NCBI RefSeq assembly: GCF_025751435.1
Contig: NZ_JAOWKY010000001.1
Location: forward strand, 1,286,001 to 1,350,000
Source of the DNA: Albidovulum marisflavi
GTDB taxonomy: Bacteria > Pseudomonadota > Alphaproteobacteria > Rhodobacterales > Rhodobacteraceae
DNA length: 64,000 nt
Direction: 5' to 3'
Every line of letters begins with the position of its first letter. Position 1 is the stretch's first letter. This document shows, in pieces, positions 16,694-27,152 of this stretch. The position numbers were made by a program, and so were the translations under genes. Under the pieces are notes generated by a model that worked only from the letters and a program-made list of their open reading frames with translations, did no database searches and had not been told where the DNA came from.

Positions 16694-17562
16694 TGAACCG
16701 CGCCGCACTTATCATTCCCGTCATCGTTCTTGCAATCGCGGGCGCGCTTTCCGCCATCTTCATCGTGGATGAAAAGGAACGGGCGCTGGTGCTCCAGTTC
16801 GGCCAGATCAGGGCCGTGCACCAGGAACCGGGGCTCTACTTCAAGATCCCGATCGTGCAGGAGATCGTTCGCTACGACGATCGCATCCTTGGGCTGGACG
16901 TCGAGCCGCTTGAAGTCACGCCGCTGGACGACCGTCGTCTGGTCGTCGACGCATTCGCGCGTTACCGGATCACGGATGTGCAGCGCTTCCGCCAGGCGGT
17001 CGGCGCGTCCGGGCTGGGACTGGCCGAAAGCCGCATCGACACGATCCTGCGCGCCCAGACGCGCGAGGTTCTGGGCGGCGTGACGTCCTCCGAGATCCTG
17101 TCGGCCGACCGCGCGGCACTTGCGCAGCGCATCCGGGATGCGTCCCGCAACGAGGCCGCGACCCTGGGCGTCGAAGTCATTGACGTGCGGCTCAAGCGCA
17201 CCGATCTTCCGGTCCAGAACCTTGACGCGACTTTCGCGCGGATGCGCGCGGAACGCGAAAGGGAAGCGGCCGACGAAGTCGCGCGAGGCAAGGAGGCCGC
17301 CCAGAGGCTGCGTGCGCAGGCCGATCGTACCAAGGTCGAGCTTGTATCGGACGCGCAGCGCCAGTCGGAAATCATCCGCGGACAGGCCGACGCAAGACGG
17401 AACGCCATTTTCGCCGACGCCTATGGCGCTGATCCGGAGTTCTTCTACTTCTACCGGTCTCTCGCGGCCTATCGCGCATCCCTTCTGGGCGGCAACTCGA
17501 CCATGGTGATGGCGCCGGACAGCGAGTTCTTCAACTACCTCAAGTCCGACCAGAGGCGGTAA
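16693..17562 (+). CDS. hflC: FtsH protease modulator HflC
   Basis: A 289-residue partner of HflK. A single N-terminal membrane span (about 4-24) is followed by VDEKERALVLQFGQI, the start of the SPFH domain, and a coiled-coil region (about 190-245, MRAEREREAADEVARGKEAAQRL...), ending with the conserved YFYRSLAAYRASL and LKSD tail. Length and gene order are standard. DUF2065 follows three bases after the stop, and degP after that, giving a compact envelope proteostasis cluster. Confidence 0.96.
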   Translation: MNRAALIIPVIVLAIAGALSAIFIVDEKERALVLQFGQIRAVHQEPGLYFKIPIVQEIVRYDDRILGLDVEPLEVTPLDDRRLVVDAFARYRITDVQRFRQAVGASGLGLAESRIDTILRAQTREVLGGVTSSEILSADRAALAQRIRDASRNEAATLGVEVIDVRLKRTDLPVQNLDATFARMRAEREREAADEVARGKEAAQRLRAQADRTKVELVSDAQRQSEIIRGQADARRNAIFADAYGADPEFFYFYRSLAAYRASLLGGNSTMVMAPDSEFFNYLKSDQRR

Positions 17563-17565
17563 GGC

Positions 17566-17769
17566 ATGGGGGGCTTCGCTCTCCTGGTGCTTGGGATCGG
17601 TCTGGTGCTTTTGCTGGAGGGGCTGGCCTTTGCGCTGGCCCCTTCGCGCATCGAAGAGGTCCTTGACCTGCTTCGGCGCCTGCCGGCCGAGACGCGCCGA
17701 AACATCGGAATCGCCGCCGCGACGCTTGGCCTCGCGCTCATTTGGCTTGCCCGCCACCTTGGGGCCTGA
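17566..17769 (+). CDS. DUF2065 (YjeT-type) small membrane protein
   Basis: A 67-residue protein with two membrane spans (about 3-25 and 46-65) and the family pattern LLLEGLAFALAPSRIEEVLDLLRRLPAETRRNIGIAAATLGLALIWLAR. It starts three bases after hflC. This DUF2065 placement behind hflKC is conserved in many proteobacteria, suggesting an accessory role with the FtsH-HflKC complex, but no function is established. Confidence 0.88.
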   Translation: MGGFALLVLGIGLVLLLEGLAFALAPSRIEEVLDLLRRLPAETRRNIGIAAATLGLALIWLARHLGA

Positions 17770-17822
17770 AACACTGTTTGCAATCACGCTTGTGTGACGC
17801 GGGTCCTGCGGGTTTGATTCCC

Positions 17823-17874
17823 GGTAGGACATGCCTACCTACTAGGACGGACAAGGGCGGCGCCAAGCGCCGCC
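17823..17874. promoter_or_regulatory. two hairpins in the DUF2065-degP gap
   Basis: GGTAGG (17823-17828) pairs with CCTACC (17834-17839), and GGCGGCGC (17856-17863) pairs with GCGCCGCC (17867-17874) around a three-base loop. The second ends 23 bases before the degP GTG. They could be an attenuator or stress-responsive leader for degP, or partial transcription termination after hflKC. Confidence 0.45.
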
Positions 17875-17897
17875 GGAAGTGACAAGGGGAAAGTGGA

Positions 17898-19370
17898 GTG
17901 AGACCTCAGGCAATTTCAGTTGCTGCTGCGCGTGAAGGGAACGCGTCAAACCTGCGGTATTTCTGGGCCCTGTTCATCGGGCTCGTGCTCGCCTTGGCGC
18001 TGGCTCTTCAGGCAAGCGCGCGGGCCGCACCCGAGAGCTTCGCGGATCTTGCGGACAAGGTCAGCCCGTCAGTGGTCAACATCACGACCTCGATGGTCGT
18101 GGCGGCGCCGACCGACGGCAATCCCATCGTGCCCGAGGGTTCCCCCTTTGAGGACTTCTTCAAGGATTTCGGCGCGCCCGGACCGAATGGTCCGCGCCGC
18201 TCGAACGCGCTGGGGTCGGGGTTCGTCATCTCCGAGGACGGCTACATCGTCACGAACAACCACGTGATCGACGGCGCCGATGAGATCGAGGTGGAGTTCT
18301 TCACCGGCAAGCGGTTGGACGCGAAGCTGGTCGGTACCGATCCCAAGACCGACATCGCGCTGCTGAAGGTCGAAAGCGACGCACCGCTGCCGTTCGTCAG
18401 CTTCGGCGATTCCAACCTGATGCGCGTTGGCGACTGGGTCATGGCGATGGGCAACCCGCTGGGGCAGGGGTTTTCGGTGTCCGCCGGGATCGTGTCTGCC
18501 CGCAACCGCGAACTGAGCGGAACCTATGATGATTTCATCCAGACCGACGCCGCCATCAACCGCGGCAACTCAGGCGGGCCTCTGTTCAACATGGAGGGTG
18601 AAGTCATCGGGGTGAATACCGCGATTCTAAGCCCCAACGGCGGTTCGATCGGCATCGGCTTTTCAATGGCGTCGAACGTGGTGTCGCGCGTGATCGACCA
18701 GCTGCGCGAGTTCGGGGAAACCCGGCGCGGATGGTTGGGTGTGCGCATCCAGGACGTGACCCCCGACGTCGCCGAGGCGATGGGCCTGTCCGAGGCAAAG
18801 GGCGCGCTGGTCAGCGATGTGCCGGATGGACCGGCCAAGGACGCGGGCATGCTTCCGGGCGATCTGATCACCAGTTTTGACGGTGCCGACGTTTCCGATA
18901 CCCGCGATCTCGTGCGGCGCGTCGCCGAGGCCGATGTGGGCAAGGCGGTTCGCGTCGTCGTGATGCGCGAAGGCAAGAGCCAGACCCTGCTGGTGACGCT
19001 GGGACGGCGCGAGGCGGCCGAGGCGGAAGGCGAGGGCGCCATAGTGACGCCGGAGGCCGAAGCCGAACCCATGCAGAAGGACCTTCTGGGGCTGACGCTG
19101 ACGCAGTTGACCGATGATCTGGCGATCGAGCTTGGACTTTCGGAAGGCAGTACAGGTCTGGTGGTCGTCGATATCGACGAAACCAGCGAGGCCTACGGCA
19201 AAGGCCTCCGCTCTGGCGATGTCATCACCGAGGCGGGCCAGCAGTCGGTGGCGACGCTGGCCGACCTTGAGGATCGGATCGACGAGGCGAAGGAAGCAGG
19301 CCGCAAGTCCTTGCTTCTGCTGATCCGCCGTTCAGGCGACCCGCGGTTTGTCGCGTTGTCGGTCGAGTAA
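17898..19370 (+). CDS. degP: Do-family periplasmic serine protease (DegP/DegQ-like)
   Basis: A 490-residue HtrA-type protease and chaperone of the periplasm. A signal-like hydrophobic segment (about 21-43, ending ARAA) leads into the trypsin-like domain with triad His122 (TNNHVID), Asp152 (KTDIALLKV) and Ser225 (GNSGGPLFN). Two PDZ domains follow (about 265-365 and 390-485), both with the G[IL]... ligand-loop pattern. It starts at GTG 17898 behind AAGGGGAAAGTGGAG. A good terminator follows. Located after hflK-hflC-DUF2065, consistent with joint envelope quality control. DegQ or MucD would be equally valid names. Confidence 0.93.
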   Translation: MRPQAISVAAAREGNASNLRYFWALFIGLVLALALALQASARAAPESFADLADKVSPSVVNITTSMVVAAPTDGNPIVPEGSPFEDFFKDFGAPGPNGPRRSNALGSGFVISEDGYIVTNNHVIDGADEIEVEFFTGKRLDAKLVGTDPKTDIALLKVESDAPLPFVSFGDSNLMRVGDWVMAMGNPLGQGFSVSAGIVSARNRELSGTYDDFIQTDAAINRGNSGGPLFNMEGEVIGVNTAILSPNGGSIGIGFSMASNVVSRVIDQLREFGETRRGWLGVRIQDVTPDVAEAMGLSEAKGALVSDVPDGPAKDAGMLPGDLITSFDGADVSDTRDLVRRVAEADVGKAVRVVVMREGKSQTLLVTLGRREAAEAEGEGAIVTPEAEAEPMQKDLLGLTLTQLTDDLAIELGLSEGSTGLVVVDIDETSEAYGKGLRSGDVITEAGQQSVATLADLEDRIDEAKEAGRKSLLLLIRRSGDPRFVALSVE

Positions 19371-19391
19371 GGCGCGGCCCAAGAATGGCAG

Positions 19392-19425
19392 CGGGCGCTT
19401 CTGCCGGGGCGCCCGTTTCGTTTTT
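19392..19425 (+). terminator. intrinsic terminator after degP
   Basis: CGGGCGC (19392-19398) pairs with GCGCCCG (19409-19415), followed directly by TTTCGTTTTT. Stem and T-run are both present, 22 bases past the degP stop. Confidence 0.85.
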
Positions 19426-19447
19426 GCAACGGTTCCCGGACTGATAA

Positions 19448-20565
<1,118 letters not shown>

Positions 20566-20602
20566 GGCGGCGATACTGCCCGCGCGACGGGATAAAGACG
20601 CC

Positions 20603-21709
20603 TCAGGCGCGCGCGGCGTCCAGCGCCGCCGGCAGCGCCGCGTCGAATGCCGCCAGATCCTCGGCCCTGCCGACGCTGACCCTGATGCAGCGGTCATGCG
20701 GCGCGACGAAGGGCATACGAACGAAGATGTCGTGCGCGATCAGCTCTGACAGAACCCGCCGGGCAAAGGCGCCATCGCCGCCGCAATCGATGGTGACGAA
20801 GTTCGTGGCCGATGGCAGCGGCGCGAGGCCATTTGCACGTGCTATGGCGCCCAGCGTGGCACGCGCATCAGAGACCCAGACCTGAACCCTGGTCAGCCAG
20901 TCCTGGTCCGACAGGGCGGCCAGCGCGCCCGCCTGTCCGATGCGGCTCATCCCGAAATGATTGCGGATCTTGTTGAAGGCGGTGACAAGGGGTGCGGCCC
21001 CGATGGCATAGCCCACGCGGGCGCCCGCCATGCCGTAGCCCTTTGAAAAGGTCCGCATCCGGATCACGCGCGGATCTTGCGGATCAAGGACGGGGGCGGT
21101 GCCCGCGGGCGCGAGTTCCACGTAAGCCTCGTCAAGAACCAGAAGGGATCCTTCGGGAACCTTGGCGATCATGCGCGCGATGGTGTCGGCCCCGTGCCAG
21201 GAGCCCATCGGATTGTCCGGATTGGCCAGGTAGATAAGCTTCGCCCCGGTTTCGGCGGCGCGCGCGGTCAGGGCGTCGGGGTCCTCGTGGCAACCGCTGT
21301 AGGGAACCTTGTGGATGGCGCCGCCGAAGCCCGCGACATGGAAGTTGAAGGTCGGATAGGCCCCGTCAGAGGTCACCACCGCGTCGCCCGGCTCGATCAA
21401 CATGCGGACAAGGTAGCCCAGAAGGCCGTCGATCCCTTCGCCCACGACGATGTTTTCGGCCTTGACGCCATGATGCGCGGCCAGGGCAAGGCGAAGGTCA
21501 TGGTTCTCGGGGTCCCCGTACATCCAGACGTCGTGCGCGGCCTTTGCCATGGCTTCAATGGCGCGGGGCGAGGGGCCAAAGACGTTTTCGTTCGCGCCCA
21601 GACGGGCGGCGAATGGCCTGCCACGGTCGCGCTCCTGCGTCTCGGGGCCGACGAAGGGCACGGTGGCGGGCAGAGACGCCACAAGCTGGGTATAGCGCGG
21701 TCCGGTCAT
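20603..21709 (-). CDS. HisC-like PLP-dependent aminotransferase
   Basis: A 368-residue fold-type I aminotransferase of the histidinol-phosphate aminotransferase family. Motifs are RLGANENVFGPSPRAIEAM near the start, DGAYPTFNFHVAGFGG, LIYLANPDNPMGS (the NPxNPTG equivalent), LLVLDEAYVELAP and the PLP lysine region RTFSKGYGMAGARVGYAIG. The ATG at 21709 fits homologues. No other his genes are near, so it may be a paralogue acting on phenylalanine/tyrosine or another amino acid rather than the dedicated HisC. Cytoplasmic. Confidence 0.9.
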   Translation of the reverse strand: MTGPRYTQLVASLPATVPFVGPETQERDRGRPFAARLGANENVFGPSPRAIEAMAKAAHDVWMYGDPENHDLRLALAAHHGVKAENIVVGEGIDGLLGYLVRMLIEPGDAVVTSDGAYPTFNFHVAGFGGAIHKVPYSGCHEDPDALTARAAETGAKLIYLANPDNPMGSWHGADTIARMIAKVPEGSLLVLDEAYVELAPAGTAPVLDPQDPRVIRMRTFSKGYGMAGARVGYAIGAAPLVTAFNKIRNHFGMSRIGQAGALAALSDQDWLTRVQVWVSDARATLGAIARANGLAPLPSATNFVTIDCGGDGAFARRVLSELIAHDIFVRMPFVAPHDRCIRVSVGRAEDLAAFDAALPAALDAARA

Positions 21710-21749
21710 GGACCGAGTGAAAGCCGAATTCCCCGGCTTCGGCAAGCGC

Positions 21750-22085
21750 TCAGTCGCGCATGAACTTCTTGCGGGCCTCTTCCGCGACCGCGATCTTCAG
21801 TTCCAGCGTGGCGATGCGCTTCATCGCCATGTGGCGTTCATCCTCGGTCGTGGCCTCGGCATAGCCCGCCCTTGCGGCGGAAAGTTCCTGTTTCAGGATC
21901 ACCTCTTCCGGCAAGGCCCCAGCTTCCGCCATGATCCGGAACCCCAATGCGGTGCCGGTATCCACGAAGGCGTCGCCCGGGCGTTCGGGAAGTGGCCGGC
22001 CTTCGCCGGCAAGGTGGTCAAGCGTGCCTTCCGCACGGGCTTTCAGCATCCGCCGTTCGGCCATTCTGTTCAGCCAGTCTGACAT
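21750..22085 (-). CDS. DUF1992 (DnaJ homologue subfamily C member 28-like) protein
   Basis: A 111-residue protein with the DUF1992 core: DWLNRMAERRMLKARAEGTLDHLAGEGRPLP, which is shared with the J-domain-less YhdN/DnaJC28 group. It is highly charged and helical with no membrane segment. The start MSDWLNRMAERR at 22085 is preceded by AGGAGGTTAACC, an excellent ribosome site. It stands 40 bases upstream of the aminotransferase gene on the same strand. Function unknown. Confidence 0.88.
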   Translation of the reverse strand: MSDWLNRMAERRMLKARAEGTLDHLAGEGRPLPERPGDAFVDTGTALGFRIMAEAGALPEEVILKQELSAARAGYAEATTEDERHMAMKRIATLELKIAVAEEARKKFMRD

Positions 22086-22132
22086 GGTTAACCTCCTGAT
22101 TCCAAAATGGGACGCAGGGGCGCGCATGACAA

Positions 22133-22158
22133 GGCCCCGGATCTTTCCCCCCGGGGCC
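22133..22158 (-). terminator. hairpin past valS
   Basis: GGCCCCGG (22133-22140) pairs with CCGGGGCC (22151-22158) around a ten-base loop, just beyond the valS stop at 22191. The minus-strand tail has no clear T-run, so termination strength is uncertain. Confidence 0.5.
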
Positions 22159-22190
22159 CATCAGGACGGTTTCAAGGATGGCCTGTCGCC

Positions 22191-25100
22191 TCAGTTCACT
22201 TCGGCCAGGCGCGACAGGGCGGCCTTGAGCTTTGCCGCTTCATCCTCGCCCAGACCCAGTTTCTCGCGCGTTTCATCGACGATCTCCTCGGGCGCGCTTT
22301 CGACGAACTTGGGGTTCGACAGGCGTCCGCGCAGGCCGTTCAGATCCTTTTCCAGCTTCTCCAGCGTCTTGGACAGGCGCGCCTTTTCCTCGGCGATGTC
22401 GATCACGCCTTCAAGCGGGATCGCGAAGCTGCCGCCTTCGACCGCGACAGTGATCGCGCCCTTGGGGGCGGCGCTTTCGGTCATGCCGTCAAGCCGTGCA
22501 AGCCGGGTGATCATCGGTTCGTTGTTGGCCCATGCCGCACGGCCCTTGTCGTCCATCGCGGTCATCACGATGGGCAGCTTCAGGCCCGCCGGGACATGCA
22601 TCTGCATCCGGGCAGAGCGAATCTCCTCGATCAGGCCGATGACCCAGTTCATTTCCCGGTCGGCGTCCGTGTCGATCAGTTCGGCGCCATAGGATGGCCA
22701 GTCGGCATGGACCAGCATCTTGGCACGCTCGCCCGTCTGGCCCCAAAGCTCCTCCGTGATGAAGGGCATGAACGGGTGCATCAGGACATAGCATTGGTCC
22801 AGCACCCAGGCCATTGTGGCGCGGGTTTCGGCGGCCTGTTCGCCATCCATCAGCGGCTTGGCGAATTCAACGTACCAGTCGCAGACCTTGCCCCAGACGA
22901 AGGCGTAAAGGGTGTTGGCCGCATCGTTGAAACGGTAGGCGGCCAGCGCCTCGTCCACCGCAAGCCGGGCGCGGGCGGTTTCGCCGATGATCCAGCGGTT
23001 CACCGTGTGGCTGGCCTGCGGCAGGTCGGCGGTGCCCACGTCACGCCGCAGCGCACCGTTCATCTCGGCAAAGCGGGTGGCGTTCCAGAGCTTGGTGGTG
23101 AAGTTCCGATAGCCCGCGATCCGGTCCTTCGAGAGCTTCAGGTCGCGTCCCATGGCGGCCATGGCGGTGAGCGTGAAGCGCACGGCGTCCGCCCCGTATT
23201 CGGCGATGAGGTCGAGGGGGTCGAGCACGTTGCCGAGCGACTTCGACATCTTCTTGCCCTTCTCGTCGCGGACGAGGGCGTGGACATAGACGGTGTGGAA
23301 GGGGACCTGATCGACGACCGCAAGCTGCATCATCATCATCCGGGCGACCCAGAAGAAGATGATGTCGAAGCCGGTGACGAGGACGTCGGTCGGGAAGTAT
23401 TTCTTCAGCTCCTCGGTGTCCTCGGGCCAGCCGAGCGTGCCGATGGGCCAGAGGCCGGAGGAGAACCAGGTGTCGAGGACGTCGGGGTCGCGGGCGATCT
23501 GGATTTCTGGCAGTTCGCCAGCGAAGCCAGCAATTGAAGGCTCTGCGCCTTCCGCAACCAAGATATCCCCGATTGCTCGTGTGTCGCCTGCGGCGATCTC
23601 TTCATTCCAGTAGTAGGCATGCGCGATCTTGCAGGCCTCTTCCGCGGTGGCGGCGCAGAATGTCTGCAAGGGCCAGGTACCCTTGTCAGAAACGCCATCT
23701 CGCCAAGCCATCGAAGAAACGAAATCTTTGGTCGGCCCATACCACACCGGAATCTGGTGGCCCCACCAGAGTTGGCGCGAAATGCACCAGGGCTCGATGT
23801 TTTCCAGCCAGTGGAAATAGGTCTTGGCGTCGCGTTCGGGCAGGATGCGGGTGTAGCCGGCCTTTTCGTCGAAGGTTCCGGCCTCATGCGCGGCCATGCC
23901 CTTGCGCACCGCCTCAAGCGCGGGTTCGACGATCTTTGCCGTGTCCACGAACCACTGGTCGGTCAGCATCGGCTCGATCACGACCTTCGAGCGGTCGCCA
24001 TGCGGCTGCATCATCTTGTTCTGCTCGACGAAGGGCACGCGCTCCAGGTGTTCCGCGCCGGTTTCCTTGTCGATGGACTTCTGCAGGATGGTGACGGCCA
24101 GCCCCTCGGCGGTGATCTGGTCGATCACGCGGCGGCGGGCCTCGTAACGGTCAAGGCCGCGCAGGTCGTCGGGGACGAGGTTGATGGCATCCACCTCGGC
24201 CTCGGAAAGTTGCCGTTCGCCCTTCGCTACTGACATCGCGATGGCGGCAGCCTCGGCGTAGGCGGCGCCGTCGGCGCGCATCTGCGCCTTGGTGTCCATC
24301 AGCCGGTAGCAGGGGATGTTGCCGCGCTTGGCCACGCCGTAGTCGTTGAAGTCATGGGCGCCGGTGATCTTGACCGCACCGGAACCGAAACTCGGGTCGG
24401 GGTATTCGTCGGTGATGATCGGGATCAGGCGGCGATGTTCCTTGGGGCCGACCGGAATCTCGCAAAGTTTCCCGACGATTGGCGCGTAACGTTCATCAGA
24501 GGGGTGAACCGCGACCGCGCCGTCGCCCAGCATGGTTTCTGGCCGGGTCGTCGCGATGGAGATGTAGTCGCGCGTTTCGCGGAAGGTGACGTTGCCGTCC
24601 TCGTCCTTCTCCACGTATTCGTAGGTCTGGCCGTCTGCGAGCGGGTACTTGAAGTGCCACATGTGGCCCTGCACCTCGACCTGCTCGACCTCGAGGTCAG
24701 AAATCGCGGTCTCGAAATGCGGGTCCCAGTTCACCAGCCGCTTGCCGCGGTAGATATAGCCCTTGTTGTAGAGGTCGACGAAGACCTTGATCACCGCGTC
24801 GTGGAAGTTGCCCTCTTCGCCCGCGGGCGCGCCGGGGGCGCCGGACATGGTGAAGGCGTTGCGCGACCAGTCGCAGGAGGCGCCGAGGCGCTTGAGCTGG
24901 TTGATGATGGTGTCGCCGGACTTGCCCTTCCATTCCCAGACCTTCGCCAGGAACGCCTCACGCCCCATCTCGCGGCGGGTCTGATTGGACTTGTCCTTGG
25001 CCAGCTCGCGTTCCACGACCATCTGGGTTGCGATACCGGCGTGGTCCTGCCCCGGCTGCCAGAGCGTGTCGAAGCCGCGCATCCGGTGCCAGCGCACCAG

Positions 25101-25292
25101 AATGTCCTGCAGCGTGTTGTTGAACGCATGGCCCATGTGGAGCGAGCCGGTCACGTTCGGCGGCGGGATCATGATGCAGAAGGTATCCTCGCGCGAGGCA
25201 TTGGCGCCGGCCTTGAAGGCGCCCGCGCTTTCCCAGGCCTCGTAGAGGCGGGTTTCGGCCTCGGCGGCGTTGAAGGTCTTTTCCATCGGCAT
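22191..25292 (-). CDS. valS: valyl-tRNA synthetase
   Basis: A 1033-residue class I synthetase. The signature HIGH-type motif is in [14 protein letters not shown] near residue 47; the KMSKS loop is in [11 protein letters not shown]; the editing (CP1) domain lies between with [19 protein letters not shown]; the anticodon domain and a C-terminal coiled-coil arm (about 965-1030, [20 protein letters not shown]) complete the family architecture. Length is at the long end owing to an insert around residues 520-600, within which base composition drops (about 23530-23760). Certain assignment. Confidence 0.97.
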   Translation of the reverse strand: MPMEKTFNAAEAETRLYEAWESAGAFKAGANASREDTFCIMIPPPNVTGSLHMGHAFNNTLQDILVRWHRMRGFDTLWQPGQDHAGIATQMVVERELAKDKSNQTRREMGREAFLAKVWEWKGKSGDTIINQLKRLGASCDWSRNAFTMSGAPGAPAGEEGNFHDAVIKVFVDLYNKGYIYRGKRLVNWDPHFETAISDLEVEQVEVQGHMWHFKYPLADGQTYEYVEKDEDGNVTFRETRDYISIATTRPETMLGDGAVAVHPSDERYAPIVGKLCEIPVGPKEHRRLIPIITDEYPDPSFGSGAVKITGAHDFNDYGVAKRGNIPCYRLMDTKAQMRADGAAYAEAAAIAMSVAKGERQLSEAEVDAINLVPDDLRGLDRYEARRRVIDQITAEGLAVTILQKSIDKETGAEHLERVPFVEQNKMMQPHGDRSKVVIEPMLTDQWFVDTAKIVEPALEAVRKGMAAHEAGTFDEKAGYTRILPERDAKTYFHWLENIEPWCISRQLWWGHQIPVWYGPTKDFVSSMAWRDGVSDKGTWPLQTFCAATAEEACKIAHAYYWNEEIAAGDTRAIGDILVAEGAEPSIAGFAGELPEIQIARDPDVLDTWFSSGLWPIGTLGWPEDTEELKKYFPTDVLVTGFDIIFFWVARMMMMQLAVVDQVPFHTVYVHALVRDEKGKKMSKSLGNVLDPLDLIAEYGADAVRFTLTAMAAMGRDLKLSKDRIAGYRNFTTKLWNATRFAEMNGALRRDVGTADLPQASHTVNRWIIGETARARLAVDEALAAYRFNDAANTLYAFVWGKVCDWYVEFAKPLMDGEQAAETRATMAWVLDQCYVLMHPFMPFITEELWGQTGERAKMLVHADWPSYGAELIDTDADREMNWVIGLIEEIRSARMQMHVPAGLKLPIVMTAMDDKGRAAWANNEPMITRLARLDGMTESAAPKGAITVAVEGGSFAIPLEGVIDIAEEKARLSKTLEKLEKDLNGLRGRLSNPKFVESAPEEIVDETREKLGLGEDEAAKLKAALSRLAEVN

Positions 25293-25357
25293 GTCGTTCG
25301 TCCCGTCATTCGCTCGGGTTTCCCTTAGCGAAAGGGCGGGCGAAGGAAAAGGGGCGG

Positions 25358-26434
25358 CTACTCCGCAGGGGTGCCGCAGGCCGCCATCGCAAGCCCCAGG
25401 GCCGCCAATAGGTCATAGGCGCCCGCGCGCATCCTCGAGCCCTTACGTGCGCCCGCAGCCGCGATGGCAGCCTGGATTGCGTAGTAAAGCGCGAAGGCGC
25501 GCGACGCATAGGCGATGATCGATCCGCGACGGCCGCGGAAAACTGCGCTGCCAGGGCGGCGGCGACCAGAAGGCCGGGCAGGACCGGGGCCACAATCTGC
25601 ATCATGTCGATGATCGCGGTTTCGGACAGCCGTGCTTGGTCCGGGGTGAAGAGGTAGGCGATGAGCCCGATATAGGCGAGGTAGATTGCCGTGGAAAGAA
25701 GCTGCGCGATGCGCATCGCCCGGCGCCTGGTCGGCGCGTCGTATTCGGCGCCAAGGTAGCGCGCGGTCTCGAATCCCTGGACGGTCACGATCAGCCCGAA
25801 GGCAAGCTGCACCGCCGGCCAGCCCGTCAGCGTCGGCGGGTCGAAGACCAGCCCGCCACCGTTCAACTTTTCGGAGAAGTAGACGGCAAGTCCTGCGAGC
25901 ATCGACGATATGATGGCCAGCTTGATGCCGACGGACACCTGCTCCATCCGCTCAAGCGCCTGGAATCCATGCGCCCACCCGGTGATCAGAATGACCCCGA
26001 AGATCGCCGTCGTGACGATCCTGCCGGCAAGGTCGCCGGCGAAGGGTGTCAGGTCGACCGCGAAGGCTCCGAACAGGTTCAGGTAGTAGGCGACCGAGAT
26101 CACATAGGCGATGGCCAGCGCCCAGGAGGCAACGGTTTCCAGCCGTTGTTCCGTCGCGCTACGCCCGCTTTCGCCGTCCAACCGCCGGGTGATGTTGAAG
26201 CGGATCGCATCGCCGAAGGCGTAGGCCGCAAGGCAGAGCAGCGCCATGACGGCGGGCGCGTAAACCCCGTAGCTGTGTTCCAGAACAGGTCCCAGCACCA
26301 GAAAAACCCGAGCCGATGATCGAGGCTAGCGGAGTGACGGTGGCGCGCCAAAGCCGCGCCCGGGAAAGGCGCGGCCAAAGAAGCAGCCCGGCAGTCGCCA
26401 GCCCGCAGCAAAGAATGAGCGCATCGATGAGCAT
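25358..26434 (-). pseudogene. frameshifted APC-superfamily-like permease
   Basis: The reading frames join into one polytopic membrane protein only if two breaks are bridged. The N-terminus MLIDALILCCGLATAGLLLW (start 26434, with GAAGG upstream) runs in one frame to IIGSGF; after the A5 run at 26302-26306 (T5 on the coding strand) the match continues in another frame (LGPVLEHSYGVYAPAVMALL... AALAAQFSAAVAD). Near 25515-25530 the frame shifts again to IIAYASRAFALYYAIQAAIAAAG and stops at 25358-25360. About ten membrane helices are recognisable. From memory of homologues, some 40 residues between AVAD and YASRAF appear deleted. It follows the HD-domain gene by 100 bases on the same strand. A sequencing error could explain the homopolymer break, less easily the second. 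Confidence 0.7.
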
Positions 26435-26534
26435 TCATACAGCCTTCTGTCTGGAACTCCAAACCGAAGGCCGCCCCGATGGCAAGGCGCGTGTTGCCGC
26501 TTTCAGCCGATCGGGGCTGCCGTCCCCGCCGGTG

Positions 26535-27152
26535 TCAGCGGCCTGCGGCGACGGCAGCGTCGGTCAGGGGCGCGCGTTCGCCGCGACGGATCACCGCCGG
26601 GTCATAGGGCTTGCGGTCGAAGACCTCGCGCACCATCGGGGCGAAGAACTCGATCGGCAGGTCTGGGTAGTCGGGATCGAAGCTGGCCTGGTCCCAGCGT
26701 TCGCAGAATTCGGCGCAGTCATCGAAATACGGATGCCCCCTGTGGCGTTCGCGCTTGTGCTGGTCGAAGCCGTCCAGGTGGTGGCCGTAGTAAAGCATCT
26801 GGAAGTCGCCATGGGTCTGGACGCACCAGGTGCATTGTTCGCGCACGAAGGGCTTGAGAATCGTGGCGGCGTATTCATCATGGTTGTAGGGCGCGTAGAT
26901 GTCACCGATGTCGTGAAGCAGGGCAGAGACGACCCAGTCGATGTCCGCCCCGTCGCGCCAGGCGCGGGTTGCGGATTGCACGGAATGGCCAAGTCGCGTG
27001 ATCTTGTAGCCCGACAGGCTCTTGTCCAGATCGACCAGCGCCGTCAGCAGCCGGTCTGCGGTGTGCTTGGTGTGGTCGATTTCATGCGCCGTCAGGAATT
27101 CGTACTCTTCCTTCGTGCCGTCCTTCATCTGGGTGAAGCTTACCGTCTTCAT
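26535..27152 (-). CDS. HD-domain protein with diiron-oxygenase-like ligand set (COG4341 type)
   Basis: A 205-residue soluble HD-domain protein. Six candidate metal ligands are present in the order seen in mixed-valent diiron HD oxygenases such as PhnZ and inositol oxygenase: His56 (RLGHSVQSA), His80-Asp81 (ALLHDIGD), His91 (YNHDEYAA), His114 (VQTHGDF) and Asp154 (ERWDQASFD). The spacing His56 to His80 equals that in PhnZ (His34 to His58). The PhnZ substrate residues Tyr24/Glu27 are not obviously kept, so the substrate may differ. The true start MKTVSFTQMKDGTKEEY at 27152 overlaps the stop of the PhyH gene (ATGA at 27149-27152). Relatives are annotated as phosphohydrolases; oxygenase function is inferred from ligands and partner. 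Confidence 0.85.
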   Translation of the reverse strand: MKTVSFTQMKDGTKEEYEFLTAHEIDHTKHTADRLLTALVDLDKSLSGYKITRLGHSVQSATRAWRDGADIDWVVSALLHDIGDIYAPYNHDEYAATILKPFVREQCTWCVQTHGDFQMLYYGHHLDGFDQHKRERHRGHPYFDDCAEFCERWDQASFDPDYPDLPIEFFAPMVREVFDRKPYDPAVIRRGERAPLTDAAVAAGR

